NCBI GenBank assembly: GCA_964372145.1
Contig: CAYJPM010000033.1
Span: 1-11,526 of the forward strand
Reading direction: 5' to 3'
DNA: 11,526 bases
Source: CAKOSP01 sp964372145
GTDB lineage: Bacteria; Bacillota_I; Bacilli_A; RF39; UBA660
In this document: positions 1 through 6,840 of the stretch, one piece after another
Position numbering within the stretch: the stretch's first letter is position 1
How the letters are laid out: each line of letters starts with the position of its first letter
Made by a program: the position numbers and the translations under genes
Notes under the pieces: model-generated
Databases searched by the model: none
Told to the model about the DNA's origin: nothing
The model's input: only the letters and a program-made list of their open reading frames with translations

Positions 1-52
1 GTTTATATTACTTATGGGTGGATATATTTTATCTACTGAAGTAAATTTATAA

Positions 53-364
53 ATGGGTGCGGATGGTGAAAAGTATGAGTGGACTGATATGTATTCTGAA
101 TTTGCTAAAACAGCTAAAGAAGAAGGGTTTAATCATATAGCATTCTTATTTGAAGGTGTTGCTAAAATAGAAAAAGAACATGAAGAAAGATATAGAAAAT
201 TATTAGATAACGTTAAAGAAGAATTAGTATTCTCTAAAGATGGAGATGCTATTTGGAAATGTAGAAATTGTGGTCATATAGTAATTGGTAAAAAAGCTCC
301 AGAAGTTTGTCCAATTTGTGCTCATAAAAAAGCATTTTTTGAAGTAGACGCTAGAAATTATTAA
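53..364 (+). CDS. Rubrerythrin, C-terminal portion only (5'-truncated)
   Basis: Rubrerythrins are non-haem diiron peroxidases that detoxify hydrogen peroxide in anaerobes. The 103 residues match the last part of the family: the second half of the diiron four-helix bundle (residues 5-55, with GEKYEW and KIEKEHEER carrying Glu/His ligands) and a rubredoxin-like domain (CRNCGH at 70-75, CPICAH at 86-91) that binds one Fe through four Cys. Complete family members have about 180-195 residues, so roughly 85 N-terminal residues with the first ligand helices are absent. The ATG at 53 directly follows an in-frame TAA (50-52) and has no Shine-Dalgarno sequence, and none of the three frames of bases 1-52 reads as rubrerythrin. 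This is therefore a decayed fragment, a recombination or assembly joint, or less likely a short expressed protein. The family assignment is secure; functionality is doubtful. Confidence 0.75.
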   Translation: MGADGEKYEWTDMYSEFAKTAKEEGFNHIAFLFEGVAKIEKEHEERYRKLLDNVKEELVFSKDGDAIWKCRNCGHIVIGKKAPEVCPICAHKKAFFEVDARNY

Positions 365-371
365 TAAAAAT

Positions 372-398
372 AAATACACATTTTGTGTGTTTTTTTTT
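372..398 (+). terminator. Intrinsic terminator after the rubrerythrin fragment
   Basis: A stem pairs 372-380 with 384-392, with core ACACA/TGTGT, one G-T pair and a 3-base loop. It runs straight into a T tract ending at 398. It lies 8 bases after the rubrerythrin stop and separates it from the SUF promoter. Confidence 0.8.
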
Positions 399-406
399 GT
401 AATTAT

Positions 407-435
407 TTGATTTCCTACCAATTTGGTAGTATAAT
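407..435 (+). promoter_or_regulatory. Housekeeping promoter of the SUF operon
   Basis: TTGATT (407-412) and TATAAT (430-435) are separated by exactly 17 bases, a near-consensus sigma-A-type promoter. The start codon of the regulator gene at 454 follows about 18 bases after the -10 box, with GAGGG (441-445) as ribosome binding site. It is the only strong promoter visible before the six genes that follow, so it probably drives all of them. Confidence 0.85.
415..429 (+). promoter_or_regulatory. Palindromic operator, probably for the Rrf2/IscR-like regulator
   Basis: CTACCAATTTGGTAG is a perfect inverted repeat with 7-base arms around one central T. It fills the spacer between the -35 and -10 boxes, where a bound dimer would block RNA polymerase. 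The next gene encodes an Rrf2-family dimeric repressor, so autorepression of the whole SUF operon is the natural reading. The palindrome and its placement are seen directly; the identity of the binding protein is inferred. Confidence 0.75.
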
Positions 436-453
436 GTTTTTGAGGGAAATATT

Positions 454-843
454 ATGAAAATATCTACTAAAGGAAAATATGCATTATCACTTTTGATTGA
501 TTTAGCTCAAAATAATGGTGATAAAGAATATATATCTTTAAAAACAATATCTAATAGACAAGAAATATCACTCAAATATTTAGAAAGAATCGCTAATATG
601 TTAGTTAAAACTGATAATTTAATTGTTTCTAGAGGTGCTAATGGAGGATATAAATTATCTAAAAAAGTAAATGAATATAAAATAGGTGATATTTTATCTG
701 TTACTGAAAAAAGTATATATGCATGTAATTGTGATATAGAAGAAAATATATCGAAAAAATGTAAAAGATATTTAATGTGGCAAGGTTTAGATAATGTGAT
801 AAGAAAATATTTAGATAATGTTACTTTAGAAGATATTTTGTAG
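454..843 (+). CDS. Rrf2-family (IscR-like) regulator of the SUF operon
   Basis: This is a small winged-helix repressor; Rrf2 proteins such as IscR bind palindromic DNA as dimers and many sense iron-sulfur cluster status. The start MKISTKGKYAL is the family's standard N-terminus. The recognition helix region ISLKYLERIANML (residues 38-50) has Glu44 where E. coli IscR has Glu43, followed by the wing RGANGGYKLSK (60-70). The possible cluster cysteines are C91, C93 and C103, spaced unlike the CX5CX5C of classical IscR, and the position of the IscR His ligand is Tyr106. The 129-residue length is at the short end for the family. It is the first gene of the SUF operon, behind a palindrome-bearing promoter; its TAG stop merges into the AGGAGG ribosome binding site (842-847) of sufC. 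The cluster-sensing role is inferred. Confidence 0.88.
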   Translation: MKISTKGKYALSLLIDLAQNNGDKEYISLKTISNRQEISLKYLERIANMLVKTDNLIVSRGANGGYKLSKKVNEYKIGDILSVTEKSIYACNCDIEENISKKCKRYLMWQGLDNVIRKYLDNVTLEDIL

Positions 844-852
844 GAGGTAAGA

Positions 853-1599
853 ATGTTAGAAATTAAAAATTTAAATGTTAAAATAAAAGATAAAAGTATT
901 TTAAATAATTTTAATATAAATATTAATAAAGGAGAAGTTCATGTAATAATGGGACCTAATGGTGCTGGTAAGAGTACATTTGCTAATGTTGTTTTAAATA
1001 ATCCTTTATATGAAAAAATGAGTGGTAATATTATTTTTGAAGAATGTGATATTACTAATTTAGAAACAAATAAAATAGCAGAGAAAGGAATATTTATGTC
1101 TTTTCAAACTCCTATTGAAATACCTGGTATATCTACATCTAATTTTATTAGATATACTAAATCAAAAATTAGTAATGATAATGTTAATAAGTTAAAGTTT
1201 GCTATGGAATTAGAAAAAATGACTAAAAATTTAAATATGAATTCTAAACTTTTGTTAAGAGATTTAAATGTAGGCTTTTCTGGTGGAGAAAAAAAGAAAA
1301 ATGAAATATTACAAATGCTTAATATTAATCCTAAGCTTGCTATATTAGATGAAACTGATTCTGGACTTGATTTCGACGCTGTTAAAGTTGTTTCAAAAGG
1401 TATATCTTTATTTAAAAATGATGATAACGCTATTATATTAATAACTCACAATACAAATATTTTAAAAGATATAAAAGTTGATTATGTACATGTTCTTATT
1501 AATGGTACTATTGTTGAAACTGGTGATTCATCTTTATTAGAAGATATAAAAGAAAATGGATATTCTAAATATAGCGAGAAAGTAGTTACTAATGGCTAA
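853..1599 (+). CDS. sufC: SufC, Fe-S cluster assembly ATPase
   Basis: SufC is the cytosolic ABC-type ATPase that binds SufB and SufD and powers the rearrangement of the SufBC2D scaffold. The 248 residues carry a complete ATPase set: Walker A GPNGAGKS (34-41), Q-loop Gln85 in SFQTP, an ABC signature in the SufC form FSGGEKKKNEI (142-152), Walker B LAILDETDSGLD (162-173) and switch His199 in ITHN. ETDSGLD and FSGGEKKK are characteristic of SufC as against transport ATPases. There are no membrane partners nearby. The start is fixed by AGGAGG five bases upstream. The last 8 bases overlap the start of sufB, which suggests translational coupling. The assignment is certain. Confidence 0.97.
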   Translation: MLEIKNLNVKIKDKSILNNFNININKGEVHVIMGPNGAGKSTFANVVLNNPLYEKMSGNIIFEECDITNLETNKIAEKGIFMSFQTPIEIPGISTSNFIRYTKSKISNDNVNKLKFAMELEKMTKNLNMNSKLLLRDLNVGFSGGEKKKNEILQMLNINPKLAILDETDSGLDFDAVKVVSKGISLFKNDDNAIILITHNTNILKDIKVDYVHVLINGTIVETGDSSLLEDIKENGYSKYSEKVVTNG

Positions 1600-2992
1600 A
1601 ACAATAGTAGAAGATGTAAATAGAAATATTTATGATATTAAAAATGATGATAATTATGAAATTAAGTTAAAAAAAGGTGTTAATGAAAAAATAGTTAGAG
1701 AAATTTCGTCATTAAAAAATGAACCTAGTTGGATGCTTGAATTAAGATTAGAATCTTTAAAAAAATATTATGAATTAGAATTGCCTATATTTGGTCCTGA
1801 TTTAAAAGATTTAGATTTGAATAATATATCAACATATGTTAAACCTAAGAGTAAATTACATGGATCATGGGAAGATGTTCCAGATGAAATTAAAGAAACA
1901 TTTAAAAAATTAGGTATCCCTGAAGCAGAAAAAGAATTTTTAGGTGGATCTACTGCTCAATATGATTCTGAAGTTGTATATCACAATATTAGAAATGATT
2001 TAATTAAGCAAGGTGTAATATATACAGATATGGACTCAGCAGTGAGAGAATATCCTGAGTTAGTTAGAAAATATTTTATGAAATGTATAAAAAATGATTA
2101 TCATAAATTTATAGCGTTACATGCTGCAGTATGGTCGGGTGGTTCATTTGTATACGTACCTGAAAATACTAAAGTAGAAATACCTATTCAGTCTTACTTC
2201 AGACTTAATTCTCCAGAATCTGGTCAATTTGAACACACTTTAATAGTTTTAGAAAAAGGATCTAGCCTTCATTTTATAGAAGGTTGTTCTGCACCATCAT
2301 ATAATAGTGTTAATTTACATGCAGGATGTGTTGAGCTATTTGTAGGAGATGATTCTCATTTGAAATATTCTACTATAGAAAATTGGTCAAAAAATATGAT
2401 GAATTTAAATACAAAAAAAGCTATAGTGGGAGCTAATGCTAAAATGGAATGGGTGACTGGATCATTTGGTTCTAAAGTATCTATGTTATATCCTTTAAGT
2501 TTATTAAATGGAGATAATGCTACAACTGAATATACTGGTATAACGTTTGCTGGCAAAGGACAAAATTTAGACACTGGATTTAAAGTTATTCACAATGCAA
2601 AGAATACTAAATCTAATGTTAATGCTAAGTCAATATCAAAAGATGGTGGAAAATGTGCATATCGATCTTTAGTTTATGTAAGTGACAAAGCTACTAATTC
2701 TAAAAATAATGTTAGCTGTGAATCATTAATGTTAGATGATATATCTATTTCAAATACTATTCCATATTCAGAAGTTAAAAATGATTCTTCGTTAATATCA
2801 CATGAAGCTTCAATTGGTAAAATAGGTGAAAAAGAAATATTTTACTTAATGAGTAGAGGTTTATCTGAACAAGATGCTAAATCATTAATTGTAAGAGGTT
2901 TTGCATCTCCTATAGCTAGTAAACTTCCTATGGAGTATGCTATAGAAATGAATAACTTAATTAGTTTAGAATTTGAAGGAGCGATAGGATAA
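1592..2992 (+). CDS. sufB: SufB, Fe-S cluster scaffold subunit
   Basis: SufB is the main scaffold of the SufBC2D complex on which nascent iron-sulfur clusters form. It has 466 residues, the normal SufB length. Family hallmarks are YDSEVVYHNI (124-133), HAAVWSGGSFVYVP (177-190), the beta-helix region, NNVSCESLMLDD (372-383) with Cys376 at the conserved cluster-assembly cysteine, SHEASIGKI (403-411) with the invariant His/Glu pair, YLMSRGLSEQDA (418-429) and the C-terminal LEFEGAIG. The ATG at 1592 lies inside the last codons of sufC. Its stop overlaps the sufD start as TAATG. It is placed second, right after sufC, whereas in Bacillus sufB closes the sufCDSUB order. Confidence 0.97.
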   Translation: MAKTIVEDVNRNIYDIKNDDNYEIKLKKGVNEKIVREISSLKNEPSWMLELRLESLKKYYELELPIFGPDLKDLDLNNISTYVKPKSKLHGSWEDVPDEIKETFKKLGIPEAEKEFLGGSTAQYDSEVVYHNIRNDLIKQGVIYTDMDSAVREYPELVRKYFMKCIKNDYHKFIALHAAVWSGGSFVYVPENTKVEIPIQSYFRLNSPESGQFEHTLIVLEKGSSLHFIEGCSAPSYNSVNLHAGCVELFVGDDSHLKYSTIENWSKNMMNLNTKKAIVGANAKMEWVTGSFGSKVSMLYPLSLLNGDNATTEYTGITFAGKGQNLDTGFKVIHNAKNTKSNVNAKSISKDGGKCAYRSLVYVSDKATNSKNNVSCESLMLDDISISNTIPYSEVKNDSSLISHEASIGKIGEKEIFYLMSRGLSEQDAKSLIVRGFASPIASKLPMEYAIEMNNLISLEFEGAIG

Positions 2993-4029
2993 TGAATACT
3001 TTAAAGATAAATGAAACTCCTGTTATAAATAATAATTCTTATAAAATTAATAACTATTCATTAATAAATATTAATTTAAATAATAATACTGAATTTAAAA
3101 ATGTTGTTGAAAATAGTAATAATATAATTATAATAGATAAATATTTAGATAAATTTATTTATGGAATGGGAGATATTGTTTATAACAATAATATTAATAA
3201 TAGTAATTATTATAAATCTTTTGAAACAACTGAAGATGGTAATTTAGATATAACATTTACTATGGATAGTGATAATATTAATTTAATAAATAATATTTAT
3301 GTAAATGTAAAACATAATACTAAAATTAAATTCTTTTGTAAAAGTATAAGCGATATTGAATCTTTTAAATCTAGTTATATTAAAATAGATATACATAATA
3401 ATATTAATGTAAGTATAGATATAATAAATTTAACAAATAATAAAACTATTAATTTAGATTCATTAGAAATTTTTGTTTATGAAAGTAGTTCTGTTGAATT
3501 AAATGTAGTAGATTTAGGATCTAATGAAAGTATAAGTAATGTATATTTTAGATTAATTGGTAATAAGTCTAATATAAATTTAAATAATATATATATGTTA
3601 AATAATTCTGAAATTAAAGATATAAATATTATAGCAGATATAATAGGTAAAAATAGTAATGTTTTTATTAACTCTGAAGGAGTATTAAATGATAAATCTA
3701 AGAAATCTTTTAAAGGTACTATAAACTTTAAAAAAGGATGTGTTTTATCTAATGGTGAAGAAAAAGAACATGCAATTTTATTATCAGATAATTGTATTTC
3801 TAAAGCTAGTCCAATACTACTTTGTGAAGAAGAAAATGTTACTGGAGCTCATAGTAGTTCTTCTGGTAAATTTGAAAGTGATGAATTATATTATATAATG
3901 AGTAGAGGATTTAATAAAAAAGAAGCGATTAATTTATTAGTAAAAGCAAAATTTAATAATGTTATAAAATTATTAGATGAAGAAGATAAAAAAATAATTC
4001 TAAAGGAAATTGATAGGAGGTTAATATAA
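2992..4029 (+). CDS. sufD: SufD, divergent short Fe-S scaffold subunit
   Basis: SufD pairs with SufB in the SufBC2D complex and contributes a ligand to the assembly site. Overall similarity is weak, but the C-terminal third is diagnostic: GCVLSNGEEKEHAILLSDN (249-267), then PILLCEEENVTGAHSSSSG (274-292), where His287 matches the conserved SufD histidine, and YYIMSRGFNKKEAINLLVKA (300-319), mirroring SufB. At 345 residues it is clearly shorter than the usual ~400-440. The N-terminal half is extremely Asn-rich (about 59 Asn in all, 29 in the first 110 residues), with AAT/AAC tracts that follow the base composition. It sits between sufB and sufS, overlapping each by one base (TAATG). Its C-terminal codons contain the AGGAGG (4015-4020) that serves sufS. 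Position and C-terminal motifs make the assignment firm. Confidence 0.9.
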   Translation: MNTLKINETPVINNNSYKINNYSLININLNNNTEFKNVVENSNNIIIIDKYLDKFIYGMGDIVYNNNINNSNYYKSFETTEDGNLDITFTMDSDNINLINNIYVNVKHNTKIKFFCKSISDIESFKSSYIKIDIHNNINVSIDIINLTNNKTINLDSLEIFVYESSSVELNVVDLGSNESISNVYFRLIGNKSNINLNNIYMLNNSEIKDINIIADIIGKNSNVFINSEGVLNDKSKKSFKGTINFKKGCVLSNGEEKEHAILLSDNCISKASPILLCEEENVTGAHSSSSGKFESDELYYIMSRGFNKKEAINLLVKAKFNNVIKLLDEEDKKIILKEIDRRLI

Positions 4030-5237
4030 TGAAAAATGATTTTCCGTTTTTAAATAATAGTGATGTAGTGTATTTAGATAGTGCTGCTACAAGTCAAAAA
4101 CCAAATATTGTTATTGACTCTATGAATGATTATTATAAAAATTATAATTCTAACGCTAACAGAGGTTCTTATAAATCATCTGTTAAAAGTAGTGAATTAT
4201 ATGATAATGCTAGATTAAAAGTTTCAGAATTTATAAATTCTAATAGTAAAAATCAAATTATATTTACTAAAAATGCTACTGAAGCATCTAATTTAATAGC
4301 GTATTCATATGGTCTTAATAATTTAAATGAAGATGATGAAATAGTGTTATCTATTATGGAACATCATGCTAATATTGTTCCTTGGCAATTTGTTTGTGAA
4401 ACTAAGAAGTGTAAATTAAATTATATGTATTTAAATAATGAGTATGAAATAAGTAAAGAAGAAATTGTAAGTAAGATAAACGAGAAAACAAAACTTGTAT
4501 GTATTACACATATTTCTAATGTTTTAGGAACGGTAAATGATATTGAATTTATTATAAAGCATGCGCATAAATTTGGTGCTAAAGTTATAGTTGATGCATC
4601 ACAAAGTATTGCTCATACAAAAATTAATGTTCAAAAATTAGATGTAGATTTCTTGTTTTTCTCAGCTCATAAAATGATGGGTCCTACTGGTATTGGTGTT
4701 TTATATGCTAAAGAAGATATACTTAATAATATGAAACCTTTTATTTTAGGTGGAGATATGATTGAATATGTTTATGAAGATAGAACTACATTTGCGCCTC
4801 TTCCTAATAAGTTTGAAGCCGGTACTCAAAATGTTGCTGGTGCAATAGGTTTACAAAGTGCTATTGAATATATAGAATCAATAGGTTTTGATAAAATACA
4901 AAAAATAGATAATGAGTTAGTAAATTATGCTATTGATAAATTAAGCGAATTAAATTTTATTGATTTATATATTCCTAAAAATAATCATTCTTCAATTATA
5001 TCATTTAATGTTAAAAATATTCATTCTCATGATGTAGCTACTATACTTGATAATAAGAATGTAAGTATTAGAGTAGGTAATCATTGTGCACAACCTTTAA
5101 TTAGATTTTTAAAATTAGAATCCACTTGTAGATTAAGTTTATATTTATATAATACTAAGGAAGATATAGACAAATTAATTGAAGCATTATATGATGTATA
5201 TAATTTATTTAGTAAAATAATTGATAAGGAGTTATAA
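4029..5237 (+). CDS. sufS: SufS, group II cysteine desulfurase
   Basis: This PLP-dependent enzyme removes sulfur from L-cysteine, giving alanine and an enzyme persulfide. Its 402 residues are the usual length. Seen are the N-terminal VVYLDSAATSQKP, EHHANIVPWQ (111-120) with the cofactor-stacking His, the VDASQS motif (188-193), SAHKMMGPTGIGVLY (212-226) with PLP-binding Lys215, and RVGNHCAQPLIRF (348-360) with catalytic Cys353 on the short loop typical of group II enzymes, then STCRLSLYLYNT. The partner is the SufU encoded next, which accepts the persulfide sulfur in Firmicutes. AGGAGG eight bases upstream supports the start at 4029. Its stop overlaps the sufU ATG (TAATG). Confidence 0.97.
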   Translation: MKNDFPFLNNSDVVYLDSAATSQKPNIVIDSMNDYYKNYNSNANRGSYKSSVKSSELYDNARLKVSEFINSNSKNQIIFTKNATEASNLIAYSYGLNNLNEDDEIVLSIMEHHANIVPWQFVCETKKCKLNYMYLNNEYEISKEEIVSKINEKTKLVCITHISNVLGTVNDIEFIIKHAHKFGAKVIVDASQSIAHTKINVQKLDVDFLFFSAHKMMGPTGIGVLYAKEDILNNMKPFILGGDMIEYVYEDRTTFAPLPNKFEAGTQNVAGAIGLQSAIEYIESIGFDKIQKIDNELVNYAIDKLSELNFIDLYIPKNNHSSIISFNVKNIHSHDVATILDNKNVSIRVGNHCAQPLIRFLKLESTCRLSLYLYNTKEDIDKLIEALYDVYNLFSKIIDKEL

Positions 5238-5668
5238 TGGAAAATAATGTTTATAATGAAATAATAATGGATTATTATATGATGCAATCAAATAAAAAAG
5301 AATTAAACCCTTTTGATAAAGAATCAAAAGGTGTTAATCCTAGTTGTGGTGATGAAATAAATATTCAAGTTAAATATAATGGTAATATAATTGAAGATAT
5401 AGCTTATACAGGTAGTGGATGTGCTATATCACAAAGTGCTACTAATGTTATGATAGAACTTGTTAAAAATAAAAGTGTAAATGATGCTATTAATCTTATT
5501 AATATATATAATAGACTTTTAACTAGACAAGAAGTAAGTGATGAAGAAAAAGAAATTTTAGAAGATGCTATTGCTTTTGAAAATATTGCAAATATGCCTT
5601 CAAGAGTTAAGTGTGCAAAACTTGCTTGGAATACTTTAGAAAAATTATTACAAGAAAAAATAGATTAA
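5237..5668 (+). CDS. sufU: SufU, zinc-dependent sulfur transfer protein
   Basis: SufU is the IscU-fold zinc protein that takes persulfide sulfur from SufS and passes it to the SufBCD scaffold; it is the Firmicutes alternative to SufE. The 143 residues hold the SufU ligand set: NPSCGD (34-39; Cys37 and Asp39), GSGCAISQ (59-66; Cys62, the sulfur acceptor position) and RVKCAKLAW (123-131; Cys126). The insertion between the second and third motifs (about 80-115) distinguishes SufU from IscU, which has none. AAGGAG (5226-5231) lies five bases before the ATG. As the last gene of the operon it is followed directly by a terminator. No SufE, SufA or SufT gene is present in the window. Confidence 0.96.
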   Translation: MENNVYNEIIMDYYMMQSNKKELNPFDKESKGVNPSCGDEINIQVKYNGNIIEDIAYTGSGCAISQSATNVMIELVKNKSVNDAINLINIYNRLLTRQEVSDEEKEILEDAIAFENIANMPSRVKCAKLAWNTLEKLLQEKID

Positions 5669-5687
5669 TGTCAATCTATTTTTTTTT
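5655..5687. terminator. Bidirectional terminator between sufU and the convergent gene
   Basis: The stem 5655-5666 pairs with 5673-5684 (core ATAGATT/AATCTAT flanked by A and T runs) around a 6-base loop. The T run to 5687 serves the SUF operon on the plus strand, and the A run on the left side gives a T run for the minus-strand gene. That gene's stop codon (5676-5678) lies inside the right arm, and the sufU stop inside the left arm and loop. Confidence 0.85.
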
Positions 5688-6743
5688 ACATTCATACATA
5701 CAGAGCGCTACTTCTAGTTTTTCTTTAAGCATTTGTTCTAAATATGTTATGTTCATAATAGTTTTACTAACTGAATTATTTATTTCTAATATTTCTTTAT
5801 TTGATTTAGATTTTTCAATAGCGTTTTTTATTTTTTCACTTTCGTTATTTATTAATTTAGCTAATGCTTTTTCAATGATAGCTATGCTTTTTATAACATC
5901 GCATATACACGTTTCTAAATCACAATATATATCAGGACATTCTATATCTATACGACATTCTTCATCTAATATTATTTCACAGTAGTTATGATCATATTCA
6001 CAAAGACCTTTAGTTTTATTAAAAATATAAATGTAATCATATGTACAATCTTTTTTTGATAATATGTATATACCACAAGGTAAGTCTAATATTTTATATG
6101 GAATTATATTGTCATCAATGTATTCTTCATTTACTAAATTACCATTAGTTGTTAATTTAGATATATATGTTGATCCGTTAATATCATATGTAACTAACAT
6201 ATTATTTTCTGAAATACCTATGCTACTAATGCATGGTTTTTTTATAATAATATTTTTTTTACAACATATGTTATAATTTAATTCTTTTTCACATAAACAA
6301 TTATTACTAACAATTTTTTGTAGTGTTTCATTGTTTATTTCATCTTTAATAAAATTACCATTTTTATCTACTGAAAATACTTTTCTTTTTTGAGCAATAT
6401 ATATTTTACCGGTTAAACAATTATATGCTATTCCTAATATATTATCGTAGTATGTATTATTAGGTAGTTTTAAAATTATTTTATCTATTTCCTGTTCACA
6501 TTTATTTAGAATATATAAATTTTTATTATCATTATACTTAACAACAATAAAATTGTTGTTGTCAAATTCTGTGTAAGATTGATAATTATTTAATAAATAG
6601 TTACAGCAAATTTTTTGATATCTATTATATTTTTTGTGTTTACAAAATTCTGTTAACAATATTTTTTCAGGTCCGTATAAATTGTTTGCAAATGTATTAT
6701 ACTTAATATTTTTTTTCAATAAGCAATTTTTAATTTCTCTCAT
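5676..6743 (-). CDS. Cys-rich repeat/propeller-like protein with C-terminal helical domain
   Basis: Function unknown. The 355 residues contain 22 cysteines, no signal peptide and no membrane segment, so it is a non-exported or mother-cell-type product. Residues 65-255 show repeated short beta-strand units in propeller style (NNFIVVKYNDNKNLYIL, GIAYNCLTGKIYIAQKRKVFSV, ISENNMLVTYDINGSTYIS, GIYILSKKDCTYDYIYIFN). Cysteines cluster at 149-171 (including two CC pairs) and 258-281. Residues 281-350 form a helical hairpin with ALAKLINNESEKIKNAI and NNSVSKTIMNITYLEQML. That domain matches residues 27-78 of the divergent neighbour without gaps. I associate this architecture with clostridial proteins of spore or surface type, but from memory only. 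The start has GGTGA just upstream on the minus strand. It is divergent from 6841 and convergent with sufU. Confidence 0.72.
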   Translation of the reverse strand: MREIKNCLLKKNIKYNTFANNLYGPEKILLTEFCKHKKYNRYQKICCNYLLNNYQSYTEFDNNNFIVVKYNDNKNLYILNKCEQEIDKIILKLPNNTYYDNILGIAYNCLTGKIYIAQKRKVFSVDKNGNFIKDEINNETLQKIVSNNCLCEKELNYNICCKKNIIIKKPCISSIGISENNMLVTYDINGSTYISKLTTNGNLVNEEYIDDNIIPYKILDLPCGIYILSKKDCTYDYIYIFNKTKGLCEYDHNYCEIILDEECRIDIECPDIYCDLETCICDVIKSIAIIEKALAKLINNESEKIKNAIEKSKSNKEILEINNSVSKTIMNITYLEQMLKEKLEVALCMYECKKK

Positions 6744-6840
6744 ATTTCACCACTGCTTTAATATATGGCAAAAGTTTAAATGTGTTAATAGTCCAATCAA
6801 AATATATCTTTTTACATATATTACCATGAAAGGAGAAATT
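6744..6840. promoter_or_regulatory. Divergent control region with mirrored CATATATTA boxes
   Basis: This 97-base gap separates two divergent genes that share a domain. CATATATTA occurs on the plus strand at 6815-6823, 17 bases before the plus gene, and on the minus strand at 6759-6767, 15 bases before the minus gene. The box fits a plain -10 region (TATATT) and also the CATANNNTA form known for mother-cell sigma K promoters. I find no convincing -35 on the plus side; the minus side has AACA 15 bases upstream. The ribosome binding site of the plus gene is AAGGAG (6830-6835). The sigma factor involved is not determined. Confidence 0.45.

Noticed and set aside
3000..3700. AAT/ATA-rich stretches in sufD as tandem DNA repeats
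   Set aside because: The period is irregular and the reading frame is kept throughout; it is the codon-level result of Asn/Ile richness in AT-rich DNA.
5611..6276. Plus-strand hydrophobic ORFs inside the 5676-6743 gene
   Set aside because: They are antisense shadows of the Cys-rich gene without ribosome binding sites, and the sufU terminator lies before most of them.
6634..6840. Extension of the 6841 gene upstream to an ATG at 6634
   Set aside because: The extension runs antisense through the start of the divergent Cys-rich gene and over the divergent control region. The ATG at 6841 has a proper AAAGGAG and starts a typical soluble protein.
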